DNA of 64,000 bases from Accumulibacter sp. (GCF_036625195.1 NZ_JAZKUG010000001.1:3906001-3970000), one strand, 5' to 3'. Positions 7,948 through 18,586 are shown, numbered from the stretch's first letter. Program-made: numbers and translations. Notes: generated from the letters alone by a model not told the origin.

Positions 7948-9135
7948 TCAGGCCGCCCGCTGGTAGAGCGTCACGACACAGGCGCCACCAAGTCCCAGGT
8001 TGTGCTGCAGCGCAATGCGGGCGCCTGCCACCTGCCGCTCGCCGGCTGCGCCGCGCAGCTGCTCGACCAGTTCGGCGCACTGCGCGAGCCCGGTCGCACC
8101 GAGCGGATGCCCCTTGCACAGCAGGCCACCCGAGGGGTTGGTCACCACCCGGCCGCCGTAGGTATTGTCGCCGTCGGCGACGAACTGCTCGGCGCCGCCC
8201 TCCGGGCACAGACGAAGCGCCTCGTAGCTGATGACCTCGTTCTGCGCGAAGCAGTCGTGCAGTTCGACGACGTCGATGTCGCCGGGACCGATTCCCGCCT
8301 GTTCGTAGACGAGGTCGGCGGCCTCGCGGCTCATGTCGGCGCCGACCAGCGCCAGCATGCTGCGCTGGTCGAAGGTGCCCGGGCGGTCGGTGGTCATCGC
8401 CTGCGCGGCGATGAAGACGCGCCGGTCGAGATTGCGGCGCGCGGCGAAGTCCGGCGAGACGAGGATCGCCGCCGCCGCGCCGCAGGTCGGCGGGCAGGCC
8501 ATCAGCCGCGTCATGCCGGCCTCGGCGCAGATCAGCGGCGCCGCCAGGACTTCTTCCTCGCTGACCACCTTGCGCAACAGCGCGCCGGGGTTGTGCGCGG
8601 CGTGCCGGCTCGCCTTGGCGCGCACGCGCGCGAAGAGCTTCGCCGTCGCGCCGTGGCGCTGCATGTATTCGACGCCGGCGCCGCCGAAGTAGCGCAGCGC
8701 CAGCGGTACGGGGTAGGGAGCGATCTCGGCGCACAGCTCGTCGAAACGTGCGAAGGGCGACGGCCGGTCGTTCCAGTGTTCGGCGATCGCGCCCGGGCGC
8801 ATCTGCTCGAAGCCGAGCGCCAACACGCAGTCGAGCGCGCCGGATTCGACCAGTTGCCGGGCGAGGAAGAGCGCCGTCGACCCGGTCGAACAGTTGTTGT
8901 TCACATTGACGATCGGGATGCCGCTCATGCCGACGCCGTAGAGCGCGCGCTGGCCGGAGGTCGAATCGCCATAGACGTAGCCGACGATCGCCTGCTGCAC
9001 GTCCTCGTAGCCCAGGCCAGCATCGGCGAGCGCCCGCCGTGTCGCCGCCGCGGCCATCAGGTCATAGCTCTCGGTCGCCCCCGGCTTGCCGAAGGGTACC
9101 GCGCCGACACCGGCCACCACCGCCTTGCGCTGCAT
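7948..9135 (-). CDS. SCP-x-type thiolase / lipid-transfer-type acetyl-CoA acyltransferase
   Basis: The 395-residue thiolase-fold protein belongs to the SCP2/SCP-x group. NVNNNCSTGSTAL carries the nucleophilic cysteine, VELHDCFAQNE the HDCF motif, and NPSGGLLCKGHPLGATG the conserved His. It should cleave 3-oxoacyl-CoA. The start at 9135 is chosen because AGGAG precedes it; the frame extends 22 codons upstream with no support. It sits directly upstream of the SDR and acyl-CoA dehydrogenase genes, so the operon reads thiolase, reductase, dehydrogenase. SCP-x thiolases often act on branched or steroid side chains, but nothing here fixes the substrate. Confidence 0.91.
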   Translation of the reverse strand: MQRKAVVAGVGAVPFGKPGATESYDLMAAAATRRALADAGLGYEDVQQAIVGYVYGDSTSGQRALYGVGMSGIPIVNVNNNCSTGSTALFLARQLVESGALDCVLALGFEQMRPGAIAEHWNDRPSPFARFDELCAEIAPYPVPLALRYFGGAGVEYMQRHGATAKLFARVRAKASRHAAHNPGALLRKVVSEEEVLAAPLICAEAGMTRLMACPPTCGAAAAILVSPDFAARRNLDRRVFIAAQAMTTDRPGTFDQRSMLALVGADMSREAADLVYEQAGIGPGDIDVVELHDCFAQNEVISYEALRLCPEGGAEQFVADGDNTYGGRVVTNPSGGLLCKGHPLGATGLAQCAELVEQLRGAAGERQVAGARIALQHNLGLGGACVVTLYQRAA

Positions 9136-9166
9136 CACTTTCTCCTTCCGCTTTCCTCTGCTTCGC

Positions 9167-10000
9167 TCATTTTTCCGGCTTGACGCCGCGCAGCACGGCA
9201 AAGCGATCGGCGATCAGCTTCGCCCACTTGTCGAAGGCGTTCTGCGCGTACGCCCAGGCCTGGAACGAGTTCATGTAACCCTTGACCCAGGTGTCGGTCG
9301 CACCCTCGGCACCCTCCTCGACCGCCGCCGCGTACTTGCGGCCGATCTGCGCGTCGGCGCATTCGGCGAGCACCCGGTTCGTCGCGCCGTCGGTGAACTG
9401 GATCTCCATCCCCGTCTCGCCGAGGTACGGCGTCGACCCGGCCGGCCTGCCACTGGCTGGCCCGGAGGCGAGTTCGGCGGTGAAGGCGTAGGGGATCGCC
9501 GTCCCCATCAGGCTGCGGCTGACCTGCGTCGGCACCAGGTTGGTCAGTGCGATGCGCAGCACGATGACCCCCGGACCCGGCTGCTCGACGATCTGCATCT
9601 GCGGCTTGAGGGCCTTCACCAGCGAGGCATGGAAGTAGTCCACGAGCGCCTTCAGCTCGGTCGGATCGATTCCCTGTTGCTGGTCGGCCTTGAGGGTGAC
9701 GACGATGCGGTTGATCAGCACCTTGTCGTAGGCCTTGAGGTCGAGCCCCGGCTGCCGCCAGCAGAGGGTGCCCTCGGCCCCAGGCGACGGTGCCAGCGCC
9801 TTGTAGTCGGTGAGGAAGCCGCTGCGCGTGATCCGCGCCGGGTCGCTGACCGTGACGTTGGTGGCCGGACCGGCGCAGCCGGCGAGCAGCAGCGTCGCCG
9901 CCAGGCAGCGGACGCTGGCGCCGCGCACGCGGTGGTCGGCCGACCGGGATGACGAAGCGCTTTGGGCGGCGGCGGAATCAACTCGAGGCACGGCTTGCAT
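9167..10000 (-). CDS. DUF3313 domain lipoprotein
   Basis: The 277-residue protein has a long N-terminal stretch and then AATLLLAGCAGP, a lipobox with Cys near residue 51, which predicts an outer- or inner-membrane lipoprotein. The rest (SGFLTDYKALAPSPG, YDKVLINRIVV, GTAIPYAFTAE) matches DUF3313, whose function is unknown. The ATG at 10000 has GGGAAA upstream; an earlier in-frame ATG at 10030 lacks a ribosome site. The signal region before the lipobox is long, so translation may begin internally. It lies 31 bases upstream of the thiolase gene on the same strand and may head that operon. Confidence 0.8.
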   Translation of the reverse strand: MQAVPRVDSAAAQSASSSRSADHRVRGASVRCLAATLLLAGCAGPATNVTVSDPARITRSGFLTDYKALAPSPGAEGTLCWRQPGLDLKAYDKVLINRIVVTLKADQQQGIDPTELKALVDYFHASLVKALKPQMQIVEQPGPGVIVLRIALTNLVPTQVSRSLMGTAIPYAFTAELASGPASGRPAGSTPYLGETGMEIQFTDGATNRVLAECADAQIGRKYAAAVEEGAEGATDTWVKGYMNSFQAWAYAQNAFDKWAKLIADRFAVLRGVKPEK

Positions 10001-10190
10001 GATCGTTTCCCGGACACGGAAGGCAAACATTGTACCGCCGCAGCACGCGGTTCCGACAGACGACGACCCCGGCGCCGGAAGCGCAATGGCGTTGCCGCGC
10101 GGGCGCTCGGCCAGTCGACTGCTGGCAGCGCGGCGCACACCGCCACGGCGACGCGATGGCTGACGACGGCGCGGCGAAGACAGCTGGGCA

Positions 10191-11033
10191 TCAGCGCGCC
10201 GGAGCCGTCTCGGGGACGTCGCGCCGCCCGGGCAGCTTCATGTAGATGCGCTGGCCACCGGCAGCCGAACGGGTGAAGACCGACGACGGCGCCGCCTTGC
10301 GGGTGAGCGTGTTGCCTTGGTAGAGCTGATGGAACTGCGTCACGAGCTGGACGTAGTTCATCGTTTCCGGGTACGGCGGCACCTGGTTGCGGTGCTGCTG
10401 CACGGCGCCCTGACCGGCGTTGTAGGCGGCCAGAACCAGTTGCGGATCGTTCGGGAACAGCTTGCCGAGGTCGCGCAGGTAACGCGCGCCGATGCGGATA
10501 TTGGTCTTCGGATCGGCCAGCTTCTCCTCCAGGCTCTGCTGCCGGTCGGCCTGCAGCCCGTACTGGCCGGCGGTCGCCGGCATCACCTGCATCAGCCCGA
10601 TGGCGCCCTTGGGTGATACGGCGTCGGGGTTGAAGGCGGACTCGGCAGCCATCACCGCTTTCAGCAGCGCGGCATCGACGGCAAACTCGTCGCTCGCGCG
10701 CTTGATCAGCGGTTCGAACTTCTTCAGGTTCGGATGCTGCGACAGGTAGCGCAGCAGCTCCGGCTTGCTTGGCCCGCTCAGCGCCGACAGCGACGTGCGC
10801 GCGGCGTCGCCCTGCAGGAAGAGCTTGTAACGCGAATCGAGCTGTTCGGTCGCGAAGTGCGCGACTCCCTGCTCGTCGACGTAGCCCCAGATGCTGGCGA
10901 CGGCGCCGGCCGGCAGCACGCCCTGCAGCAGCATCAGCAGCAGGCCGCCGACGATGGCCCGCCAGCAGCCGCTGCCGGCGGCCGGCAGCGGACGCGCGCG
11001 TGCAACTGCTGGTGGATGGGTGCTGGGTGTCAT
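10191..11033 (-). CDS. Lytic transglycosylase (Slt domain) with N-terminal DUF4124-like region
   Basis: The 280-residue protein has an N-terminal hydrophobic segment (WRAIVGGLLLMLLQGVLP, residues about 24-41), consistent with a signal peptide or anchor. IWGYVDEQGVAHFA follows, typical of DUF4124. The Slt domain includes KAVMAAESAFNPDAVSPKGAIGLMQVMPATA (the catalytic Glu is in AAESAFNP) and NIRIGARYLRDL ... LAAYNAGQGAV. It cleaves peptidoglycan glycan strands in the periplasm. It is transcribed alone, divergently from ettA, with a 278-base shared upstream region. Confidence 0.93.
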   Translation of the reverse strand: MTPSTHPPAVARARPLPAAGSGCWRAIVGGLLLMLLQGVLPAGAVASIWGYVDEQGVAHFATEQLDSRYKLFLQGDAARTSLSALSGPSKPELLRYLSQHPNLKKFEPLIKRASDEFAVDAALLKAVMAAESAFNPDAVSPKGAIGLMQVMPATAGQYGLQADRQQSLEEKLADPKTNIRIGARYLRDLGKLFPNDPQLVLAAYNAGQGAVQQHRNQVPPYPETMNYVQLVTQFHQLYQGNTLTRKAAPSSVFTRSAAGGQRIYMKLPGRRDVPETAPAR

Positions 11034-11311
11034 GCCGGATTGCCTTCAGGGCTGCGGCCTCGCCCGCTTGCGGGACGAAGCGGCCGGTTTGCGGCGGCGA
11101 GATGGACGGCCGTCGTCGGTCAGTGCAGCGTACCGAGTATGCCCGTCAGCGGCGAGCGCTGTCAATCGGCGAGCGTCGCCGGCGAGCGATGCCGCCGGCG
11201 CATCGCCCCCGATCGCGTGCGGCAGTGCCGGAGTCGGGTAAACTCGCGCCTTCCGCGCCGGTGCCGCTGCCGGTGTCCCGCAACCGTTTTTCCCACTTCC
11301 GATCGACAGCC

Positions 11312-12976
<1,665 letters not shown>

Positions 12977-13031
12977 AGCGGCGCGCCAGCCCTGCCCGCC
13001 AACGACCACCACCACGCAGAGGAGACTGCCG

Positions 13032-14090
13032 ATGAACCACCTTGGAATCCCCGCCCTCCTGTTTGTCTTCGCCGCCGCCGCGGCCGCGACCTGGATCGCC
13101 GGCGTCTGGCTGGCGAAGGCGACCGACGTCCTGGATGATCGCTTCGGCCTCGGCGAGACGATCGGCGGCATAGTTCTGCTATCGATCACCGGCGCGCTGC
13201 CCGAACTGGCGATCACGATCAGCGCGGTCAGCAGCGGCCACCTGGACATCGCCGCCGGTAACCTGATCGGTGGCGTCGCCATGCAGACCCTGGTGCTGGT
13301 CATCGCTGACCGCTTCGTCACCGGCCCACGCCCCCTGTCGACCCTGTCGGCATCGTTGCTCCCGGCACTGGAGGGCGTTCTCGTCATCTGTGTCGTCGGC
13401 ATCACCGTGATGAGCGGCCTCCTCCCCGCCACCGCCGCCGTCGGCCCGCTCGGTGTCGGGAGCATCGCGATCTTCGTCGTCTGGCTGGTCGGCATGCTGG
13501 CCCTTGCCCGCTGCCGGGACCGGCAGGACATGGATCTCGTCGTCCCTGCCGAACCTGCCGCGCAAGCGACGAAGACGGCAGCCGATCGAGCGGACAGGGG
13601 CAATGTCCTCGCGAACGCCAGCACGGCCAGGAACGTGGCGATCTTCGTCGCCGCTTCGCTGGTGACGCTGGTCGCCGGCGTCGTCCTCGAACAAAGCGGC
13701 GACCGCCTGGCCGACCTGATGGGCATCAACGGCGTCCTCTTCGGCGCGACGGTCCTGGCGTTCGCCTCGGCCCTGCCGGAGATCAGCACCGCCGTCACCG
13801 GCGTGCAGATGAGAAGCTACACGCTCGTCTTCGGCGACATCTTCGGCGGCAACGCCTTCCAGCTCATTCTGTTCGTCCTCGCCGACCTGCTCGCCGGGCA
13901 GCCCGTGCTGACGCACGAAGGACGGGCGAACGCCTGGATCGGCATGATCGGCCTGGTCATGACGGCAGTGTACGTAGCCGGCATCCTGCTGCGCCACCCG
14001 CGGCGCTACTGGGGCATCGGTGCCGACTCGTGGGCCGCCCTGCTGATCTACGTCCTCGGCACTTGGGGATTCGTCCTGGTCTCCGGCTGA
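13032..14090 (+). CDS. Sodium/calcium exchanger family (CaCA) membrane protein
   Basis: The 352-residue integral membrane protein has about ten hydrophobic segments in two halves. Each half has an alpha-repeat-like motif: ITGALPELAITISAV near residue 55 and LAFASALPEISTAVTGV near residue 250, with the conserved acidic residue after LP. Both are followed by glycine-asparagine helices (AAGNLIGG and GDIFGGNAFQ). A charged cytoplasmic loop (residues about 175-200) joins the halves. It probably exchanges Ca2+ or another cation for Na+ or H+. The start has AGGAGA 7 bases upstream. It follows ettA by 55 bases and may be co-transcribed. Confidence 0.87.
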   Translation: MNHLGIPALLFVFAAAAAATWIAGVWLAKATDVLDDRFGLGETIGGIVLLSITGALPELAITISAVSSGHLDIAAGNLIGGVAMQTLVLVIADRFVTGPRPLSTLSASLLPALEGVLVICVVGITVMSGLLPATAAVGPLGVGSIAIFVVWLVGMLALARCRDRQDMDLVVPAEPAAQATKTAADRADRGNVLANASTARNVAIFVAASLVTLVAGVVLEQSGDRLADLMGINGVLFGATVLAFASALPEISTAVTGVQMRSYTLVFGDIFGGNAFQLILFVLADLLAGQPVLTHEGRANAWIGMIGLVMTAVYVAGILLRHPRRYWGIGADSWAALLIYVLGTWGFVLVSG

Positions 14091-14471
14091 GGACATCCTG
14101 CATTCCGGTGACAGTATACTAAACAGGGCCTCGCGCTGACGACGACGCGCGCCGTTGCCATCGGCGACCCGCTCCACCACTGCGCCCCGCGTTCGCCTGT
14201 TTTCTCGGCGAGCGCGAACCAACAGAGGCGCGCGCGGCCTCAGCGGAGAGGGCTCGTGGTACGCTCAGGCATCGCTGGGCGGCGCTGCGCCGGTCGCCAC
14301 GCAGACCACAATGAGCGGGGCAGCCGCCAAGGAGCGCGGCCGCTGGTCGCGGATGCCGTTCTCACGTCGGCGGCACGGACCGCGGTAGAGGTACGACCGC
14401 ACGTCGGCACCGCTTTCCGGGAGTGAGCTGATGGACGATTTGGTGACGCGATCGGGAGGCAGCGCAGGCCG

Positions 14472-15710
14472 ATGAAGTCCCTGCAGGAACTCTTTCGCAT
14501 CGGCCTCGGCCCCTCGAGCAGCCACACCATGGGGCCGCGCTTCGCCGCGACGGCGTTCAGCGCCGCCAACCCGACGGCGGCACGTCTGCGCGTCACGCTC
14601 TACGGCACGCTCGCGGCCACCGGACGGGGCCACCTGACTGACCTGGCGGTCAGCGCGCCGTTCTCGCCGACACCGGTCGATATCGTCTGGCTGCCTGAAC
14701 AGTCGCTGCCGCGACACCCGAACGGAATGCAGTTCGAGGCGCTCGACGCCGGCGGCCGCGTCCTGGCGGCGCGCGTCGTTTACTCCGTTGGCGGCGGAGC
14801 CCTGCTCGACGAAGACGGGCAGCCCGACGGCGGCGGCGAGGTCTATCCGCATGCCGGCATGGACGCGGTTCTCGACGAGACCGAACGCGAGGGCCTGCGC
14901 ATCTGGGAGATCGTCGAGCGCCACGAGGGTCCAGCGATCTGGTGCCACTTGGCCAACGTCTGGAAGAGCATGCAGCGGACGATTGCGACCGGCCTGAACG
15001 CGGAAGGGCGTCTGCCGGGAACGCTCAAGGTGCCGCGCAAGGCTTCCGCCTATCACGCCCGAGCGCAGAGCCTCGCCGGCTACTTCGGCCAGACAGCTCT
15101 GCAATTTGCCTATGCGCTGGCGGTGTCGGAAGAGAACGCCGCCGGCGGCGAGGTGGTGACGGCGCCAACCTGCGGTGCCTGCGGCGTGCTGCCCGCCGTC
15201 CTCTTCTTCCTGCAGCAGAATGCGCGGTTGCCGGACGAGAAGATCCATCGCGCGCTGGCGACGGCCGGCATGATCGGCAACATCGTCAAGCGCAACGCGT
15301 CGATCTCGGGAGCCGAAGTCGGCTGCCAAGGTGAGGTGGGCACCGCCTGCGCCATGGCGGCGGGCGCCGCCGCGCAACTCCTGGGCGCTTCGGTGCGGCA
15401 GATCGAGTATGCGGCCGAGATGGGGCTGGAACATCATCTGGGCCTGACCTGCGACCCGATCGGCGGTTACGTTCAGATCCCCTGCATCGAACGCAATGCC
15501 ATCGCTGCTGTCCGCGCGGTCGATTGCGCCGCCTACGCCCTGCTCTCCGACGGTCACCACATCGTCTCCTTCGACGAGGTGGTTCGCACGATGTGGGAGA
15601 CCGGCCGCGACCTCAAGGCGAGTTACCGGGAGACCGCACGCGGCGGCCTGGCCCGGATCCACGCCCTGCGCAGCAAGGGCTCCGGGCCCTTCCGCGGCAT
15701 GGGCAGTTGA
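14472..15710 (+). CDS. sdaA: L-serine dehydratase, single-chain iron-sulfur type
   Basis: The 412-residue enzyme deaminates L-serine to pyruvate and ammonia. The N-terminal beta domain begins LFRIGLGPSSSHTMGP, the family signature. The alpha domain has the cluster cysteines in TAPTCGACGVLPA, GCQGEVGTACAMAAG and LTCDPIGGYVQIPC, which coordinate the labile [4Fe-4S] cluster. It is somewhat shorter than E. coli SdaA (about 454 residues) but all catalytic motifs are present. A GGGAGG stands 11 bases before the start. It lies inside the candidate mobile unit 14107-16786, together with a NAD(P)-binding protein. The end of this gene (15687-15715) is also found fused to the unit's tail in copy 3. Confidence 0.93.
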   Translation: MKSLQELFRIGLGPSSSHTMGPRFAATAFSAANPTAARLRVTLYGTLAATGRGHLTDLAVSAPFSPTPVDIVWLPEQSLPRHPNGMQFEALDAGGRVLAARVVYSVGGGALLDEDGQPDGGGEVYPHAGMDAVLDETEREGLRIWEIVERHEGPAIWCHLANVWKSMQRTIATGLNAEGRLPGTLKVPRKASAYHARAQSLAGYFGQTALQFAYALAVSEENAAGGEVVTAPTCGACGVLPAVLFFLQQNARLPDEKIHRALATAGMIGNIVKRNASISGAEVGCQGEVGTACAMAAGAAAQLLGASVRQIEYAAEMGLEHHLGLTCDPIGGYVQIPCIERNAIAAVRAVDCAAYALLSDGHHIVSFDEVVRTMWETGRDLKASYRETARGGLARIHALRSKGSGPFRGMGS

Positions 15711-15911
15711 GCACCCGGTCGCGCGATGGTCCGCCGAGCGCCGCCAGCCGCCGGTTGCCGGCAACCATCGCGCAGCCGCCGCGATGAGCTGAAGCAGCTC
15801 CGACGCCGGTGCTTGCATCCGGACGCACCTCTGCTGCGTATGGATGACAGGAAAAGCTTCGCATCCGACGACTTGGGCCCCTGGCCCCTCCCACCCACGA
15901 CGGACTGGCTG

Positions 15912-16610
15912 ATGACGCTGACTCGACCTGCATCGACAGTCGCTACCACCATGGCAACGACCACTGGCGCCGTGGTGCTGACCGGCGGCACCGGTTATCT
16001 CGGCACATCCCTGGCGGAGCGACTGCTCGCCCGCGGACACCGCGTCCGGCTCCTGGTGCGCCGCGCCGCAGCGGGGCGCGCCGCGTCCGGCGCAGAGATC
16101 GTCGTCGGCAACGCGCTCGACAGCGTGTCGATCGCCAGCGCCCTGCAGGCCGGCGACACCCTCGTTCACCTGGTCGGTACGGCGCACCCCAGTCCAGCGA
16201 AGGCGGCGGACTTCGAGGCGGTCGATCTCGCGTCGATCCGCGCCGCGGTAGACGCGGCGTCGCGGGTCGCGATCGCCCACCTCGTGTACGTCAGCGTTGC
16301 GCAACCGGCACCCGTGATGCGCGCCTACGTCGCCGCCCGGGCCGCCGGTGAAGCGGCGATCGCCGGCAGCGGTGTGCGCGCGACGATCCTGCGTCCCTGG
16401 TACGTCGTTGGCCCTGGGCATCGCGGGCCGCTCATCCTGACGCCACTCTACGCCCTGGCCGCGCGTGTTCCGCACTGGCGCCCAGCGGCCCAGCGCCTCG
16501 GTCTGGTCAGTCTGGAGCAGATGACCGGGGCACTCGTCCGGGCAGTCGAAAAGCCGCCAGCATCCGCGCTGTCCATCGTCGAGGTGCCGGAAATCCGCGC
16601 CCCCGGCTGA
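15912..16610 (+). CDS. NAD(P)-binding epimerase/NmrA-like protein
   Basis: The 232-residue atypical SDR has AVVLTGGTGYLGTSLAERLLARGH (Rossmann GxxGxxG) near residue 20 and ALQAGDTLVHLVGTAHPSPAK around 80. HLVYVSVAQPAPVMRAYVAARAAGEAAI follows, in which the usual YxxxK is read as YVAAR. RATILRPWYVVGPGH follows that. It resembles complex-I NDUFA9/NmrA-type proteins that bind NAD(P) and may not be active dehydrogenases. Starts at 15912 or 15951 are both possible; neither has a strong ribosome site. A disrupted duplicate lies at 19431-20425. The function is unknown. Confidence 0.78.
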   Translation: MTLTRPASTVATTMATTTGAVVLTGGTGYLGTSLAERLLARGHRVRLLVRRAAAGRAASGAEIVVGNALDSVSIASALQAGDTLVHLVGTAHPSPAKAADFEAVDLASIRAAVDAASRVAIAHLVYVSVAQPAPVMRAYVAARAAGEAAIAGSGVRATILRPWYVVGPGHRGPLILTPLYALAARVPHWRPAAQRLGLVSLEQMTGALVRAVEKPPASALSIVEVPEIRAPG

Positions 16611-16810
16611 TCCCGCTTCCGCACTGCAGCCAGTCCACCTCCGCGGCGCCACCGGCGGACGAGCATCCGATCGCCAATGACCGCGTCTGGCGCGGGTCGA
16701 CGCTGCTGCGCTGACGACTGTCGCATTTCTTGAGCTGCGGTCAGCGACCGGCGCAAACGCCGAAGGAAGATTTAGTGTACTGTCCCTGAATTGGGTGTCC
16801 CTGAATTGGG

Positions 16811-17055
16811 TAGCGCCTGTTTCTGCGTCGCCGAGGCGACGTGCCCTTCGACCGCGAAATGGCTGAGAAATGCCTCGACCTCGCTGGCTCCCATCTCGCG
16901 CGGGTGCCGCTTGTGGTGGACGAGCACGAAGCGCCGGACCCACTCGACATACTGCTTCTCGGTCCTTATGCTGTAGTGGCGCGAGCGAATCTGCGCGCGA
17001 ACCTGATCCAGCAGCCTGGGTTGTGCGGTGTCAACCCCGGGCTCGGCTGGTTCAT
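16811..17055 (-). pseudogene. intI: Integron integrase IntI, N-terminal fragment
   Basis: The minus strand encodes MNQPSPGLTPHNP, then, after restoring one C near 17020, RLLDQVRAQIRSRHYSIRTE ... YVEWVRRFVLVHHKRHP and GASEVEAFLSHFAVEG ... SATQKQAL. This matches the N-terminal core-binding domain of IntI-type tyrosine recombinases (compare IntI1 around LDQLRERIRYLHYSLRTE and SSEVEAFLSWL). The remaining two thirds, with the catalytic RHRRHY residues, is missing. The gene is cut by the right end of the mobile unit at 16786. It is oriented away from the cassette array that starts at 17235, the normal integron arrangement. The array is therefore no longer served by its own integrase. Confidence 0.8.
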
Positions 17056-17241
17056 CTTCCGCCCGAGGGTGGTGGTTTTCCCGAATCGATGTGGTTGTTC
17101 ATGCCCGGAGAATCCTTGAAAAACAGTACAATGCGCGAACATGGATGGATGATGCACTGGGTGATGGGTCGATATACACCGGCTCGCGCCCCGCAGGGCA
17201 TCCGGGTCTACGCCAAATCTGGTGTAGACTGAACGTTGGGC
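17056..17241 (+). other. Integron attI region and first recombination point
   Basis: The interval between the intI start and GTTGGGC (17235-17241) holds a hairpin CTACGCC-AAATCT-GGTGTAG just before the crossover-type sequence AACGTTGGGC. GTTRRRY preceding the first cassette ORF is the expected attI/first-cassette junction. The exact attI limits cannot be set by eye. Confidence 0.5.
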
Positions 17242-17280
17242 AACATATTCGTCGGTTCTCCAAGCTCTCCGGAGTAATCC

Positions 17281-17646
17281 ATGACCAAGTCCACCGCCAC
17301 CTACTGGAACGTGTTGAGTCCGCAAGCACAGGAACGCTGGGCTCCGGTCAAAGGACTGGAAGGCATAGCTGAGGAACTGACTCTGAGCATTGATGAAGAG
17401 TCGGGCGAATACACGAAATTGACCCGCTTTCTTCCTGGCGCAGATACAACCGCCTTCGGCGGCAAGACCCATCTCTACCCCGAAGAAGTATTCATCGTCA
17501 GCGGTCGCCTCTATGACAAGGCGTTTGAAATGTGGCTGGAGGCTGGACACTATGCCAGTCGGCCTCCTGGGGAACTTCATGGCCCATTCAAAACCGATGT
17601 CGGGTGCGTAGTGCTGGAAATATCGTTTCCCAATCGTGTTGGTTAG
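17281..17646 (+). CDS. Cupin-domain protein (ChrR-like), integron cassette 1
   Basis: The 121-residue single-domain protein has the cupin pattern with G-rich first motif TTAFGGKTHLYPEEVFIVSGRLYD, containing metal-binding His and Glu, and second motif GHYASRPPGELHGPFKTDVG, containing the distal His. It resembles the ChrR-type cupins that bind zinc or act as small dioxygenase-like sensors. The start at 17281 has GGAG 8 bases upstream. It lies between GTTGGGC (17235) and an attC site (17655-17721), so it is a gene cassette. A longer antisense frame (16966-17835) is rejected. Confidence 0.8.
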   Translation: MTKSTATYWNVLSPQAQERWAPVKGLEGIAEELTLSIDEESGEYTKLTRFLPGADTTAFGGKTHLYPEEVFIVSGRLYDKAFEMWLEAGHYASRPPGELHGPFKTDVGCVVLEISFPNRVG

Positions 17647-17654
17647 CCAATGTC

Positions 17655-17721
17655 GCCCAACCCATCTTTCCACCGGATCTGCGCGAACAGCCGCGCAGGC
17701 CGGTGAATTCAGACGTTGTGC
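17655..17721 (+). other. attC recombination site after cassette 1
   Basis: GCCCAAC (inverse core, 17655-17661) and GTTGTGC (core, 17715-17721) bracket an imperfect palindrome, CACCGG..CTGCGCG-loop-CGCGCAG.CCGGTG. Folded single-stranded DNA of this shape is the substrate of integron integrases. It is about 67 bases long and lies right after the cupin gene stop. Confidence 0.75.
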
Positions 17722-17724
17722 CTC

Positions 17725-18168
17725 ATGAAACCCCGCGTTCTGAGCTGTCTTCTTGCCGCCGTTGTCGCCCCACTTGGTATTCCGTTCACGAGCGGATGGG
17801 TATACTTTGTGCTGCATGAGTGGTTTGAACCTCATGTTTGGGGCCTTCCACCGCTGCAGTCACTGATCGGCGTCTCGATCAACAGCACGGTTGTGGGTTA
17901 TGTTTTCACTTGGCTCTACGGGCTGCCGCTGGCTCTTGTTCTCCGGCAGGTGAAGCGCTACCGCGTCAGCTATCTACTAGCGGCAAGTACTCTTCCGGCG
18001 CTGACTCTCCCCTTTTGGCAGACGGGCTGGAAGATTTCCGTTCTGCCCGTATTCCTTGCCGGGGCATCCACCGCGTATGCCTTCTGGCTATTGACGCAAT
18101 GGAAGGCACAACCCGGCAGTCAAGCGGACCTGCGCAAGAAGCCGCGCAGCCCCTCATCTCTGCATTAG
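17725..18168 (+). CDS. Small four-helix membrane protein of unknown function, integron cassette 2
   Basis: The 147-residue protein has four hydrophobic stretches: residues about 7-30 (LLAAVVAPLGIPF), 47-72 (SINSTVVGYVFTWLYGLPLALVL), 82-98 (LLAASTLPALTLPFW) and 103-124 (LPVFLAGASTAYAFWLL). A basic tail follows. I do not recognise the family. The start ATG is 4 bases after the core site of the preceding attC, and the stop lies inside the next attC, both usual for compact cassettes. G+C is lower than in the surrounding chromosome, pointing to foreign origin. Confidence 0.7.
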   Translation: MKPRVLSCLLAAVVAPLGIPFTSGWVYFVLHEWFEPHVWGLPPLQSLIGVSINSTVVGYVFTWLYGLPLALVLRQVKRYRVSYLLAASTLPALTLPFWQTGWKISVLPVFLAGASTAYAFWLLTQWKAQPGSQADLRKKPRSPSSLH

Positions 18169-18175
18169 GTTGCGG
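18106..18175 (+). other. attC recombination site after cassette 2
   Basis: GCACAAC (18106-18112) and GTTGCGG (18169-18175) flank a stem CTGCGC-loop-GCGCAG, similar to the loop of the first attC. It overlaps the last 21 codons of the cassette gene. Confidence 0.55.
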
Positions 18176-18241
18176 AAGCATGGCCTCGGTTTCAGGTAAC
18201 CTTAGCTATTGTAGTGAGGCAAACAGATAAGGAGAAGCGCA

Positions 18242-18586
18242 ATGCAAAGCTTGCTTTTTTCGTTCGAAGGCAGAATAAGCCGCAAACCATTTTGGATGTT
18301 TATGCTGGTAGTTATTGCAGGTTCATTCCTCACTACCGTAATTGATATGGCAACCACGAAACAGGAAACAGGTGCGGCGTCTCTATTGTTCATATTGATA
18401 GTTCTATGGCCTTCGTTAGCGATCCAAGTAAAAAGATGGCACGATAGAGATAAATCTGGATGGTGGGTGCTGATTAATTTCATTCCAATCCTCGGGCCTA
18501 TATGGGCCCTTGTTGAGACCGGGTTTCTCACGGGAACAGAAGGTAGTAACCGCTTTGGTGATAACCCATTGAAACAAACAACCTAA
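18242..18586 (+). CDS. DUF805 membrane protein, integron cassette 3
   Basis: The 114-residue protein has the DUF805 signature: MQSLLFSFEGRISRKPFW at the start, then three membrane segments. These include LLFILIVLWPSLAIQVKRWHDRDKSGWWVLINFIPILGPIWAL, in which KRWHDRDKSGWW is diagnostic. It acts in the inner membrane with unknown function. AAGGAG lies 8 bases upstream. Its base composition is strikingly AT-rich compared with the rest of the window, so it was acquired. The stop TAA is part of the ACCTAAC inverse core of the following attC, a common cassette layout. Confidence 0.88.
   Translation: MQSLLFSFEGRISRKPFWMFMLVVIAGSFLTTVIDMATTKQETGAASLLFILIVLWPSLAIQVKRWHDRDKSGWWVLINFIPILGPIWALVETGFLTGTEGSNRFGDNPLKQTT

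Larger units (their letters stand above)
14107..16786. mobile_element. Candidate mobile unit, copy 1 (2.68 kb), bounded by inverted GGgACAGTATACTAAA-type ends
   Basis: The left end GGTGACAGTATACTAAA (14107-14123) and right end TTTAGTGTACTGTCCC (16771-16786) are inverted repeats with one substitution and one extra base. The unit holds a serine dehydratase gene and a NAD(P)-binding-protein gene. Shorter relatives lie at 19221-20599 and 24267-24546, sharing the right-end 170 bases and the same terminal sequences. The right end interrupts an integron integrase gene. No transposase is inside, so mobilisation in trans (for example by a REP-type transposase) is inferred. The last 15 bases and flank are tandemly duplicated (16781-16795, 16796-16810). 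Confidence 0.6.

Noticed and set aside
14265..16943. 892-codon minus-strand open frame
   Set aside because: Antisense to sdaA and the NAD(P)-binding gene; no motifs.
16966..17835. 289-codon minus-strand open frame through the first cassettes
   Set aside because: Antisense to the cupin cassette and an attC. Only its last 13 codons (MNQPSPGLTPHNP) match the start of intI.
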